From the NCBI GenBank assembly GCA_001970855.1, contig LSSN01000060.1, positions 1 through 64,000 on the forward strand: 64,000 bases of DNA, in the 5' to 3' direction. Numbering within the stretch: position 1 is the stretch's first letter; every line of letters begins with the position of its first letter. Position numbers and translations under genes: made by a program. Source of the stretch: Smittium culicis (lineage: Eukaryota; Kickxellomycota; Harpellomycetes; Harpellales; Legeriomycetaceae). Shown here piece after piece: positions 51,930-63,496 of this stretch. The notes beneath the pieces are model-generated. The model made no database searches. It worked only from the letters and a program-made list of their open reading frames with translations, and was not told the origin of the DNA.

Positions 51930-52759
51930 ACTACAATCTCCGCGCCGCAAATAACAAATTTTCTTGCAGAAATTTATGTCATCGACAAACTTAAAGTAGG
52001 ATAAATTAAGGCATACAAATATGCTTTACTGGCATTAAATGAAGATCATACTGAGATTAAAAAGCATCCACTGTTTTTCGAGTTCATGAGAAGGTTGGAC
52101 GAAAGATAGATTAAATCTTTTGTAAGGCCTAATGTAGATAAACCCTGGTATTAGAATTTCTTAGACTTTGGGGAGCCACAACCTACCTCACTGTCAAACA
52201 ACTAACTGCCAATCTGTGTTGGTTATTGGCAGTTACAAGTTTCCTGAGAGCCAGCGACACAAATAGAATCGAAGATTCCTGAATATGAACCATAAATGCA
52301 GAGCTAAGTTTAATTAAAGTATCGCCTAAAGAAAAGATACGCAGTCAAGCCTTCGAAAATTCCTGCTTCATCACTTCACACACAGATTCAATATAGTGTT
52401 CAGTAGCAGCTTACAAAGTATACAATGAAAAATTTGAGTTCAATATCTGCGCAACGCCACATGAGAACAACAGTGAATGGACTGTAAACAAGTTGATGCG
52501 ATTTATTAAAGCTAAAAAGAAGCCTCTTTTAGTGGACAGTATAACGATATACATCCACTTGATATCTGATCTAATCCGCAGTTATCCTGATACTCTTATA
52601 TCGAAGGGCAGAGCAAACAGAGACACGCTAACTGCAAATTCAGGTATATCATCAGATGACATATTTTCACATTCATTTTGTTCGAAATATACGATCTTTT
52701 ATACATATTATCTACTCACAAGAAATTCATTGAATAACTTGAATGAGTCGATCTTATAA
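51930..52759 (+). pseudogene. Tyrosine recombinase remnant of the DIRS-type element
   Basis: The N-terminal part reads ITNFLAEIYVIDKL and YKYALLALNEDH. In another frame the catalytic domain begins SLTVKQLTANLCWLL and FLRASDTNRIE, the motif around the first catalytic Arg (LR.sD). The last open piece (from 52493) has a long interval, then ISSDDIFSHSFCSKYTIF and YYLLTRNS, matching the H-x-x-W and nucleophilic Tyr region of DIRS recombinases, with the W replaced by C. Stop at 52757-52759. Confidence 0.65.
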
Positions 52760-52798
52760 TTTGTAGTAGCTTAATATGTCTCTTCACTAAAGTATTAT

Positions 52799-52860
52799 GT
52801 TATAATTAATCGAGATCTTTAGAGCGAATATTAATATATATTATACGAAGTGAAGAGGAG
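52799..52860 (+). repeat. Complementary repeat at the DIRS 3' end, plus copy
   Basis: GTTATAATTAAT, a variable hexamer, CTTTAGAGCGAATATTAA and TATAT.ATAC lead to AGTGAAGAGGAG. The reverse complement is found at 53041-53103 with about ten differences. The bases just before it (52777-52798, TGTCTCTTCACT) repeat the start of the other arm in direct orientation, so the whole segment also folds back on itself (CTCTTCACT with AGTGAAGAG). Confidence 0.8.
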
Positions 52861-53040
52861 TATTAAATCTCACCCACAATTGGGTATTATATTTTCCCGA
52901 AAGATGATAAGGATAAAGTAATCTTGTACTTTACAATTTAACCAATTAAAATAATTTCTTAGCTCATTTTATTACACTTTAATTTTTATTGAATTGTAAT
53001 TTTAGGTCTTTATTATCCAATAAGATTGTAACACTTAATG

Positions 53041-53103
53041 TGTCTCCTCACTGATGTATGATATATATTAATATTCGCTCTAAAGTACCCAATTAATTAT
53101 AAC
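53041..53103 (-). repeat. Complementary repeat at the DIRS 3' end, minus copy
   Basis: Begins TGTCTCCTCACTGATGTATG and contains TTAATATTCGCTCTAAAG, the complement of the block at 52817-52834. About 180 bases separate the two arms. Such complementary pairs next to the recombinase gene are typical of DIRS elements. Confidence 0.8.
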
Positions 53104-53236
53104 AAAAAATACTATATTTATCATGGAATAAATATTATTCATTTTATATTATTTATATATATAATATCAATATATTTAATTAAATCAATATCAATTATTT
53201 GGCGCATAATCTAATAAATATATCTTATGTCTTATA

Positions 53237-53237
<1 letters not shown>

Positions 53238-53272
<35 letters not shown>

Positions 53273-53276
53273 TATT
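53238..53276. repeat. Trinucleotide microsatellite (ATT)n
   Basis: About twelve ATT units with one C interruption near the right end (ATTACTATT). Not part of a gene. Confidence 0.9.
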
Positions 53277-53446
53277 CTCATCAATGTCCCTAATTAAGAA
53301 TATTTAAAGCGAATGTTAGACCAGAATAAATATATTTGCATTTTATCATTATTTTCTATTCTTACAGTATAACTTAGTAAAAATATCGCCCATAACCAAG
53401 AAATCTTATAGTTTTGGATTTTAATCGTAAATTATAGTACATAAAA

Positions 53447-53760
53447 TCAATGTAAAATTATATTCAACAAGTAGAATATGTTATAAAAGATTAGCTTTCG
53501 GTTACCAAAAAGATTTGTTAAACGACTTAAATAAAATAAAATACTGCTACTAAAGAGAGTAAAAAATAAAATCCATTTTTTAATTGCGAATATAACTGAA
53601 GACTGTTTGAGTTTGAAAAATTCTTCAATTTTTTTGTATGTAGATTTGAAAATTTCTTCGATTGAAGGAATTATTAATTTTCTATTTGGTTTAAATTTGT
53701 ACTTTTTAAAAGTATTTTCTGATTTCAAAACAGCTTGTAGGTTTTTTTTTCAATAGTAAT
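53447..53760 (-). other. Coding-like stretch of unknown origin
   Basis: A 93-codon minus-strand frame reads NRKLIIPSIEEIFKSTYKKI, then EEFFKLKQSSVIFAIKKWI and a hydrophobic tail. The first half is amphipathic and looks like real protein; the end does not. It lies immediately beyond the DIRS-like element and may be debris of another element. No family was recognised. Confidence 0.25.
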
Positions 53761-54099
53761 TCCTGGAATAAAGCTTCGGAGGTAGATCGAATTGAATTAT
53801 GTAGGCAGAAATTTATGAGGATAATCCAGCTACAGTGGTTTTTATGCATTTATTAATAGTGTCTTTTGAAGCAGGATTTATTGTATGATTTAATACCAAA
53901 AACATTATTTCTGAGTATTCTCATACTGCGTATTTTTTTTTATTTCTACATAATCATTTAACACTTTATTTGGAAATATTTTTATGTTCATGCTATATGA
54001 AGATATCATGCATTGTTTTCTCTTTTACCTTTGTGAATTGAAACCACAAAAAAAAAACTCAACTACTCGTCTTAGAGTATCTGCGTACGCATTATTACA

Positions 54100-57000
54100 T
54101 TTAATTTTCTTTGTTAATTTCATTATGAAATAATTCTAGTAATGTTATACATTTCATACTTATATTTATTGCGCTTAAATTTTCGTTTACACCCCATGAA
54201 TTAAATAATTTTAGCATTATACCTGTATTCCCGTAGGTATTCTTAGGAGCAATTTTTGGTTTTTTTTTATTCCAGCTACATTCTAATAATTCCTCTATAT
54301 TTAGACTCAGGATTTGGCCCGGGATAAATGTTTATCAAGTGTCCTCATATCTCAGTGGCATGCAGTTCCAATTTGTCTGGATTTAATTTTAATGAAATTA
54401 AGGAGTTTTATAAGCATATTGGACCGTATTTTTGTGTGTTTATGCTACATTCAGCAGTCCAATTTAAGTATTTTATTCATCATGTATTATAAAAATAATC
54501 TATATCAGGCCTCGCTGTATTTAAAATCAATTTCTTCACTTCAGCTTTTAAGATTGAACCTTTTTTCCAAATAATAACTGCGCTTAATAAATTAAATGCA
54601 AAATTTACAGCTAGTAGATATGTTGAAAATAGTATTCCTATCATCAATAACAGTGTATACTACAGTTTTGTTTAAAAATTCAGGAAAATTAATACTAAAA
54701 TCAATATCTCTAGTATTAACGCTCTTATGGTTGATAATACCTGCATTTCTAAGGGGCTTTTGTCTACCTCTGATGTTGGATAAGGGTGCAGTGTAAAATT
54801 AATCATTATTTTGCAACCCAGAACTTGATAAAATTAATATTTTAGCTTATGATCGTTTTTTTTTACTCATAAAGGTCTATCTTCAACATCACCTAAGCCT
54901 TGATCACTAAGCTTAGCAATTAAGCGGATATATTTTATTCTCAGGTTTTTTTAGCATTGTGAAAAAGCCTATCTGCTAGTATATACTTATTCACGGCTAT
55001 GCGAATAATCAGTAATAGAATATTGTCCACAATTGTGATTCCCGACCATTCTATTATCAAATAAATAAATAAATTTAAACCTGGTGTGATTTCCTTGCTG
55101 TTGAATAAAAAATTTTCAGTAATCTTTACTTTCTTTAATATGGTTCTCTTGATGCTTTTAATATGGGGCGTGTCTCTTAAAGAATGTGGCAGGGTCTTTT
55201 TCTATTTGGAATTTAGCGTTTACTCTCATATCTCGAGTCCCAGTTTCCATTAATAATCATGATTTCGCTGGTGATATCCCTTCATATTCATATGAATTGT
55301 TAGTTTCTGATACGTTATTTCTTATATCCATGATTTTCAGATCTAGCTGATTTTTTTTAATCGGAATATTAAACTATTTCCAATCTTATATCTTTAAAAA
55401 TGTTCAAAGGATGCAGTTATGATGTTTCTTAACTTGGCTATGATATTTTATCTGCTCGTATGATGACTATCTGCAGTCATTGCCGTTTAAATCGCACGAA
55501 AGATTGCCGCTACTGCTAAAGATGAGAATATTTCATTGATATCAATAGTATTTTATATTTCAAATTGTTGATTAAGGGGGTTTATTTTTTTCCTTAGGAT
55601 AGTTTTTGATCTCTCTGTAGTATTTTTCTTCAAGTCAAAAATGAGTTCAATAAATTTTTGGTAATTTTTTGGTTTTTATACCGATTTTTCTATATTCAAG
55701 ATAAAAACTTACTCTGTAGGTTTTTTTCAGTAATCTTCGTATGAGTATTTAATTTCTGCGATCACGTACTAAGGATATCTATATCGTCTGTATAAAAAAA
55801 TACGAAGATTTTGTTCATTATTAGTGAATCTGAGGAAAGCTTCATTAACTTTTTTTGAATTCTTTTAAAGCAGTTTGAAAAAATAATTCCAAGGAACTGA
55901 ATTCTAATATCTTGTTATTGTGAATTAATCGACACTTATGGGTTAATGATTAATGTATTTGGGTGTGGTTATAAGCCGAATTCAAATCCTATTGTGCTGA
56001 ATAATCGTTCTGAGATTTAGAATTCAGATATTTTAAATCTTAAATCTTGAACCCTTCTTTTATCAAAAATTAACTTATATGAATCTTTTCAAAAAATTTC
56101 CGGATCTTTTACAGTTCTTTTTTGGAATTTTTTGGTAAAAATTGTTTTGTGACGAGGATATATGTCTCTCAGAATACACTGGGTTTTATACATAATTATA
56201 TCTTATTTCCTTTTAGAACCGAGTTTTATTGATTATTGGATATAAAATATCAGATTTCTGAGTTGGCTTCGGTGGAAAAAAATTATTTATTCAATTATTA
56301 GTTTATCTAAGTACCAAGTGATTTCTACGCACCTTTTCTATATATTTATTCGATTTCTGAGAAAAAATAGAATATTTTGGATCAAAACAGAAGGTATTGT
56401 TGTATGAAAGACCTAAGATTCAATCACCTAACCAAAAGGCTATTCTGCAAGACATTTTGTCTTGCAGATCTTAGGCACTATAATGTAATTAATGTTGTAT
56501 TGACCATTATACAACAGGTATCAATAATTATGTTTTTCTGAAGATCAAAACTATCAAATTTTAAAATATTTTTATTTTTTATAATATATCTTCTTGGAGT
56601 TCCCTGACAGAATTTCCTGGTTTCTTTATAGTATAATTTTTATCATGTTTATGTCGAGTTTTAGAATGATTTTGTAATCTTTTTGAATAAATACTTATTC
56701 CAGTTGTTTGTCAAACAATTTTTTTTGTTGATTTTTATTGAAATTTGATAAAACTTTTATAAAAAATCCCCATGATCAGTCTATTCTATTTTCCTTATCA
56801 TTATATTAGGTTTCCATTGATAACTCTTTGCTTCGGAATACCACTTTTGGTATGGTTTAGGCATTATTCCTTGAGCCGCTTATAAATAGCGATAAGGCTT
56901 GTTAGATTGATTTAGGGATTTTTATGAACTTTTTGCGAGTGCTCGAATTGGATTTTTATCAGTATTTAGGTTTATAAGATATTGATCCGAAAGTTTACTT

Positions 57001-57885
57001 TCCTCAGATATACTTTTTGTTCAAATTTTTTATATCAATGAATTTGATATATTCCCGATCTCTGCAAAGAAGAATATTTTTTGCTGATATGGCCAATCCC
57101 TACAAGATTTTCAGTTCTGGAGCTTTTATTTAATTTCTCAAATTGGGCTATGTTCCTGATATAATGAATTAAGGACTTCGTCTTTTAGTAATAGGAAAAT
57201 CTAGTTCTGCGTTATTTTTGAAAGCAAGAACCTCTAAAATCGAAGTAACTATTTTTTATTTTCATATTTAAGATTATTAAATGCGGGAATGAGTAAATTT
57301 TGGATAATACTGTTAGTTTCTTGAGTAATTGGCACAATTTCGGGGTTAAACTGATTTTCTAGACCATTGAAATACATCAAGTTTTCTTCGATTTGAACTG
57401 CAATGATGGAAGTTTCAATAATTTTTTGGTTTGATTTTTCTATCATTATATCACCCTTTTCAGAATTTTCCTAAAATTTTAATTTTTACTGATCGCTTTA
57501 TCCTTGAATTATTCCATGATAGGTGATGGTAGTCTTCCTTTAATCGAAGAGATAGATTGAAATGCAAGTTAATACTCGCAGCATTGCTTTTTAAACTATT
57601 CATAGCTTTGATGGAAGAGGCCTAATGTTACGCAGTTGAAAGAATTGCTCTTTGAGGTGTGTATTAACCCCGATTTATCACCATTAGTTTGTTTTATAAG
57701 ATTTCCAACATACTTAATAGATTCCAGCGCTCGATAAGCACCTGGATTTGGCTTTGAAGATGATCAATACTCTGGTGTTCGTTTTTAATACTAACTATTT
57801 TATTTTTAATACCTTTTGCGTTTACTATATTATTTATATTCAATTTTATTGGGCAAAATGCGTCTTTAGAATGGAAGGTTTTCAA
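54100..57885 (-). pseudogene. Long decayed coding region, possibly a reverse-transcriptase element
   Basis: Minus-strand frames give several long readable pieces broken by stops and shifts. Around 56075-55765 one frame reads KLIFDKRRVQDLRFKISEF, ERLFSTIGFEFGL, IQFLGIIFSNCFKRI and FVFFYTDDIDILS; the last resembles the (F/Y)xDD box of non-LTR reverse transcriptases with the preceding GxxQG block lost. Further down, RLLKKTYRVSFYLEYRKIGI, YREIKNYPKEKNKPP, NNVSETNNSYEYEGISP and VNTRDIDFSINFPEFLNKTV are clear protein-like text. Near the 5' side are QSIDHLQSQIQVLIERWNLL (57694-57885) and the 65-codon frame at 57249-57446. No endonuclease or RNase H domain was recognised, so the class is unsure. Confidence 0.35.
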
Positions 57886-59272
57886 TTATAGGACTCTTTT
57901 AATCATTTATTTACTTTATAATTTTGCTTATTTATTCTATCCACCGCCTAAAAAACTTTTGAATAATCTATTTATATTTACCAAAAAATTTGAATGAAGT
58001 CTAAAAAATACCTATAACCGGATAAAAACTTTTTTTTTTCGATGGGAAATAAAGATTGTTTGATAAACTATCTAGAAAACTTGTATTAATATTAAAAAAA
58101 ATTACAGCTCACGACTTCTTTTTAAAATTTGATATAATTAATATTATTATATTTTACGATTCCAAATTTCTACACTGTAACCTAGGCTTATAAAAAAATA
58201 TTTACTTAATTTTTATTTTACAGTAAAACATAAATTAGATAATAGTTTAGTTATATTTCATTTAAAATTTAATTTATATTTGAATTTAAAATGTATTACC
58301 TGTTATATATTATGTAGATACTACATAGCTAATCAAATAGAGTTTAAGGCCTTAAAAAAAAAAAAATTCAGACCAAAATTTTGGTTAGGTGATTGGGTCA
58401 TAGGTATTCAACTACATTATCAAATTTTGAATGAATATTTATTTATATCATGTACTAATATGCGTATTTTAAACTAAAATTAACCCAGTATTGATTTTGG
58501 TTTTTACTCTGTATGTGAATTTTTTTTAGTTTAAAAAGCTATAAAATCTTCATCTATTTAAAGAGCACATTTAATATATAGCCATAAAAGCAACTCTGGT
58601 TTAAAACAAGAATTTTTTTACCAACGAGATTATTATAGTAATTAAGTAATTAATTAAACATATATATAAAACCAAATTAAATTTCCACAATAATAAATTT
58701 CACCTTAAATGAGATAATACTCAGTGACTAAATTTAAAACACCTGTTTAAAATAAACTAAATGAAACTATGCTATAACATTGTGAAAATCCAAGTACGGC
58801 AGAAATAAATAAACACTAGAAACTCAAAAATGCAAAAACTACAGTATATTAAAAAAAAAACAACATAATCATAATCTTTATATACTCTTTTAAGAAAATA
58901 TATTCCAAAACAAATTAACACCTTAAAAATGTTTGAAATTAGACTTATTTACTTTAACATAAAGGGGTTAAAAACCAAAACCAAAACCATTAACTATCCT
59001 TAAAGCTAGTCAAAAATACTATAAACTGATCATTTTATCAAATCAAAGCAAGATTTTAATTCTATGTATATAAACTATGTACTAGTTTTGTAATAGCTGT
59101 GCATAAAATGTGCTAACGGTTATAGCTATTGAATCTATATTAAGTAAATCTATTTTAGAATATAGATACTGTATGGATTGCGCATTTAGAATATATAAGA
59201 GCAAAGACTTTCGTTTTCCTCTAAAAAATTATTAATATTAAAGAAGGAATTTTCCATCGAAATAAAAATATT
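57886..59272. other. AT-rich intergenic DNA, no gene seen
   Basis: No protein motif or RNA gene. A TTTAACCCCTTTATG-like sequence on the minus strand near 58965 resembles the ends of the TTAA short elements but has no partner that I could align. Confidence 0.4.
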
Positions 59273-59468
59273 TTAACCAATTACTGGGCGGTGTACTATT
59301 TTTAATCCACATGATGTAACCAACTGTGTTCAATTAAAATACTTTAGTTCCGAGGTCTAAAGAAATATTTGTATATTTTCTTATAGCTTAAAATAATAAA
59401 TTTGCTTATAAATCATAAACGAGTCATTGTATTAATTTTTTTAAAGAGTATTGGATGCGAAAGGGTTA
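59273..59468 (-). mobile_element. Short TTAA-flanked inverted-repeat element (piggyBac-like MITE), copy 2
   Basis: On the minus strand it starts TTAACCCTTTCGCATCC and, 195 bases on, ends GTAATTGGTTAA. It aligns over its whole length with 36256-36465 on the plus strand: ACTCTTTAAAAA, ACTCGTTTATG, TTTATAAGCAAATTTATTA, CCTCGGAACTAAAG, TTTTAATTGAACACAGTTGG, TTAAAAATAGT and ACCGCCC all have counterparts. Both ends carry TTAA. No coding capacity. Confidence 0.65.
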
Positions 59469-60885
59469 AAAGAAAAAATATCAATAGATTCAAAATATAC
59501 CAAAAAAAGGAACAACGAAGTAAAATATAGACGTTTTGACTTTCTATCGAACCTGGTGGAATAGTTACCTTTAGCAATATCTAACTGTTCTTTCGTACTC
59601 TCTCTATTTCAAATAATCTTTTACTATTGATTAACTTTAAAATTTTTTTCTTATCCTTCAGGTTATTGATCTGCCAATAAATTCAGTACTTTTAAAATCT
59701 ATTTCGGAAACAAAAACAATGATATAATTAACTTTTATATATTTGCCATTTTATTTATTTACAATATTGTCAACTGAAATAGCTTGACCACTGATAATGG
59801 TTTAGAAGAATATTGTAAAATATCGCTAGGATATATGAATGGGGTTCACTTTTGTGGGAAAAGTTTACTATCAAATAAGTTAGTATTTGATATTCGGTTA
59901 GCCAAAAATTAAAGTTTTTAATTCAAATGAGTTTGTCATAAAATAAATTTTCAATTTTATGTTCAAACTGTTTAAAATATTTTTATAAAATGTTAGTGAA
60001 CATTAAAGCTTTTTGAATATATATTTGTATTCATGCTAATGGAAAATAGATATTTAAAATCAAAATATATCAACATAAAAAACATATATTTTTCAATTCT
60101 CTATTGGTGACATATTTTTTAGGTTTACACCTCCTGACAACTTTAATAAAACTATTAAATTATATTACAATTTATTAAGTAAGCTTAAATGTATTGCAAA
60201 AGCGACTTTTATTATAATACGACCCTTAGTACGAATAACTTCTAATCCTGAATATGTTTTATGAACTTTAGTAGTCATGATTTGTAATATTTATCTTTAA
60301 TTATTCTATGCTTAAGTTTCAAAATTTTAGAGAATTTTATTGATAAATACAGCTAGCAAGGTGAATGATTTGAGTTTAAGTAGCTCAGGCTCAGAAAATT
60401 ATATAGAAATATTAGAGCTGATTATTGTATTTGAGTGATTGGTTTATTCGATTTAGCCTTCACCTAAAAGGTCTCACAAGAAAATGGAAATTTACCTATT
60501 AATGCCGATCATTCGATGAGCAAGGAATTTGCGCACTATCAGTAAAGCTTATAAAATATTATTTATAGGATTTCGACTCGATTGGTCCAGCTTTAAATTT
60601 AATAACAATCCGATATTGGTCAGGTATATCCAGGCTTGTGCTTGAAACGAATGGGCGATGTTGTAATCTCTTGTATTCTGGCTTTGATATGGATGAGGCG
60701 TAACTTGATAGGATCTAGCATAATCTTTTCAAATGATTGTAAATAGTTTATTGCCTATGTGCTATTTTTTGTAGAATTAAGAAAAGTGCGTCGAATTTGG
60801 TTGCTGCTTTAATTATTTATCACTTGAAAGTCAATCCATATTGATTAAACTATTTTCTTGCATTTCCAGCCCAACCCTTACAACA

Positions 60886-63496
60886 ATGGTCCCGTCAAAA
60901 ACAAAGCCTGATAATGGTACTACTACAACTGCTCCAAATCTATGGAGTAAAGTTCTTGCCGATGCTGCTTCTAAAAAGTCAATAAAACCGAAAAATCTAA
61001 TAATAATGGGTAAGTTATACGACATCACTATTTATAAATTTTACCCAATTATTATATTCTTGATTTTTTCTGGTTAATTTTTAGGCGATGAAAATTCTGG
61101 AAAATCATCCTTAGTAGCTCAATTTCTCAAATTCTCACAAACTCCTGGAGTAGGAAATGGTTTAGATGGAAAAAACACTAACACTCAGTCCCAAAAAATC
61201 GATAAATTTTCTGATCTAGAAAGCTTACAAGAATTATTGGAAGCTGGAAAAAATGACTTCAGTTTATCCTATGTATCCACTGATATTTTGGACGAAGATA
61301 ATGAAGGTACAATATCAAATAATCAATTTCAATTAAACTTTTTAGTTAACTCTACTTACTTTATTTTTTTATTTTAGAGGTAATATCCCGACTTGGAATT
61401 TATCAAATTGCTTCAGATTTGCCTGGTGATCGCGAGCTCCTTAAACTGGCTCTCGACAAAAATAACTATTTAGATTCTGCCGTTATAATAAATCTGGATT
61501 GGTCACGTCCATACAGATTTATAAAATCATTGCTGAGGTGGCTCAATGTTTTGGCAGATGCAATAGAAAACATAAAATGCGACACAGCTGGCCGACAAAG
61601 CTTTATTCTTGCCACTGAAGAGAGTAACCTAAAATTTCTCTTTTAATTTGAAGCTTTTTTACTTATTTACTCTCTTTTTTTTAACTTTTATAGTTGAACG
61701 ATACTTACAACTATACACTGATCCCGATAACTTCGTTCCTAAAACCCCAACACGTCAAAATCAATCTCCAGGAGTTATCGATAATTCTGCCGAAGTACTA
61801 TTACCGCTTGAAAGCGGCACTCTTGATTCAAATTTTGGCATCCCAATAATCATTGTCTGCACAAAAGTATTTAATTTATAACCACTATTTCTTTCTATTC
61901 GCCTTATAATAACTGCATTTAATTTTTTGTATTATATCAGTCTGATGCAATGGCTCAACTTGAAAGAGAAAGTATGTTTAACGAAGAAATATTCGACTAC
62001 ATTCAACAAACGTTACGATCAATTTGCCTTCAACGTAATTTCAACTTTTCTAATCTCAGTACACCTTTTTATATTTTTTTTTATATTAATATTTGCAAAA
62101 TCTATTTGTTAATTAGTTGGTGCCGCATTGTTTTATACTTCACAAGCCAGTCCAATGACATTCTCAGAACTTCGACATTACACTATACACCGACTTTTAT
62201 CAAGAAATATTAAAAAAACGATATTTAACAATGAGACTATGAATAACCAAAGTTTTAAACCAAATAAAGATGACCCTGATACTGAAATGCAAATACTAGA
62301 ATCTGATAACAGCAATGCTAAAGTTAATAACTCTTTGAATTTAGATGAAGATCATTTAGCTTATAATTATCCGTTTAGACTTTCTGCCCAAGTTCTAGAA
62401 AGAGATACTGTAAGAGTTCCTTCTGGATGGGATACTAAAGCAAAAATAAACTTTCTTAGAGATGGATTCGATGTTGATCTATGCTTGAAATCCTTTTCCA
62501 TCGACTCCGATAGATATAAAAAATTTGTATCTGTTATGTTAAAAAGCTATTCACAATCCAATAAAAACCTTAGATACGATCTTGATCGTATAGTTCGTGA
62601 AGCTCAAAAAAATGCAGACTCTCATTCTGATTATAATCCTTCCGCAGAGTCAACTAACTTGTTAAACGAAAAAATAAGCCTGTTAGATACTTTTAAAAAA
62701 GCCATTGGCGCCACAAACTATCATTCCAAATCAAATTTCAATAACATGGGACTAGATGGAAATACTAATGAGCTTACATCGTTAACATCTTATGAGAATG
62801 AACAGGAATTTTTATCTCGCTTGTATGCAGATCAAATAGAGCGAGCTTCTGCCGAAGAATCAATCGATACTTCAACTCGTTTAAACCGAAATCCTTCTCA
62901 GCAAATTCAAAATTCCTCTGGGTACCAGGCTTCACAGTCTAGATATAAAGACAGCGAAAATTCTCTTTCTACGGCTGTTATTCCTATTGTAACAGAAGAA
63001 TCTCCTTCTGATACTCAAGAAAAATTATTTATTTCCACAGAAAATCCAGGATATTTGAACCAGACTCTAGGTAATAAAAAATTTATTTAATTTTTTATTT
63101 AATTTTTTTAAAAAAATATCTAACTTACTATTAAAACAACCATATTTATTAGGAACTCCAAACATGCCATATTCACCTAATCTAAGCGCCAGCCCTTCAG
63201 TAGCTTCGTCTTCAACTTTCAGCTTAGATAAATTATCTAACGCAAACATTACAAAGACCTCAAGCTCTCTTAACTTTAGCAAATTTTCGTCGTCGAGAAA
63301 CACTAAAGTTGAAATAGAACCAACTAAAAATGCCATGAAAGAATCAGAGCCTCTAGAAAAGCCTAAAGGTGAAAAAGAGGTGGCTTTTGACTCTGCTAAA
63401 TTGAACAGCTTCTTTAGTACTTTAATGAAAAAGAAGCCAAATGCTAACACCTCGACTACACCAAATAATGGCCTTAATCCAAGCCCAAGTAAATAA
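60886..63496 (+). CDS. Cytoplasmic dynein light intermediate chain, seven exons
   Basis: Light intermediate chain that binds the dynein heavy chain tail and links the motor to cargo adaptors. Exons 60886-61009, 61085-61306, 61378-61623, 61694-61866, 61941-62034, 62117-63070 and 63153-63496 join in frame to 718 residues (vertebrate chains about 490-520). The Ras-like domain has a P-loop split by intron 1: G42-DENSGKSS (G-x4-GKS). Later blocks are GIYQIASDLPGDRELL, INLDWSRPYRFI (family LDMS.PW), RYLQLYTDP, IPIIIVCTKSDAM (253-258, base-recognition TKSD) and LGAALFYTSQAS, all matching the family in order. The C-terminal ~370 residues hold YPFRLSAQVLERDTVRVPSG (family F.AQVL..D...VP.GWD) and then a long Ser/Asn-rich adaptor-binding tail. 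An AG just before the start suggests a 5' UTR intron. Confidence 0.93.

Larger units (their letters stand above)
49323..53103 (+). mobile_element. Decayed DIRS-like tyrosine-recombinase retrotransposon
   Basis: Three consecutive forward blocks fit the DIRS order gag, reverse transcriptase (with RNase H position), tyrosine recombinase, followed by a pair of mutually complementary repeats (52799-52860 and 53041-53103) like the internal complementary region that DIRS elements use instead of LTRs. The composition is clearly less AT-rich than the flanks, consistent with a later insertion. Many stops and frameshifts show it is inactive. The left boundary is uncertain: only a small GCTAG/CTAGC hairpin at 49241-49259 was seen there, and no matching terminal repeat. 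Confidence 0.7.

Noticed and set aside
60420..60885. Less AT-rich stretch upstream of the dynein chain as a separate gene
   Set aside because: All forward frames have several stops and no motif; it more likely holds the promoter and 5' UTR, possibly with an intron ending at 60870.
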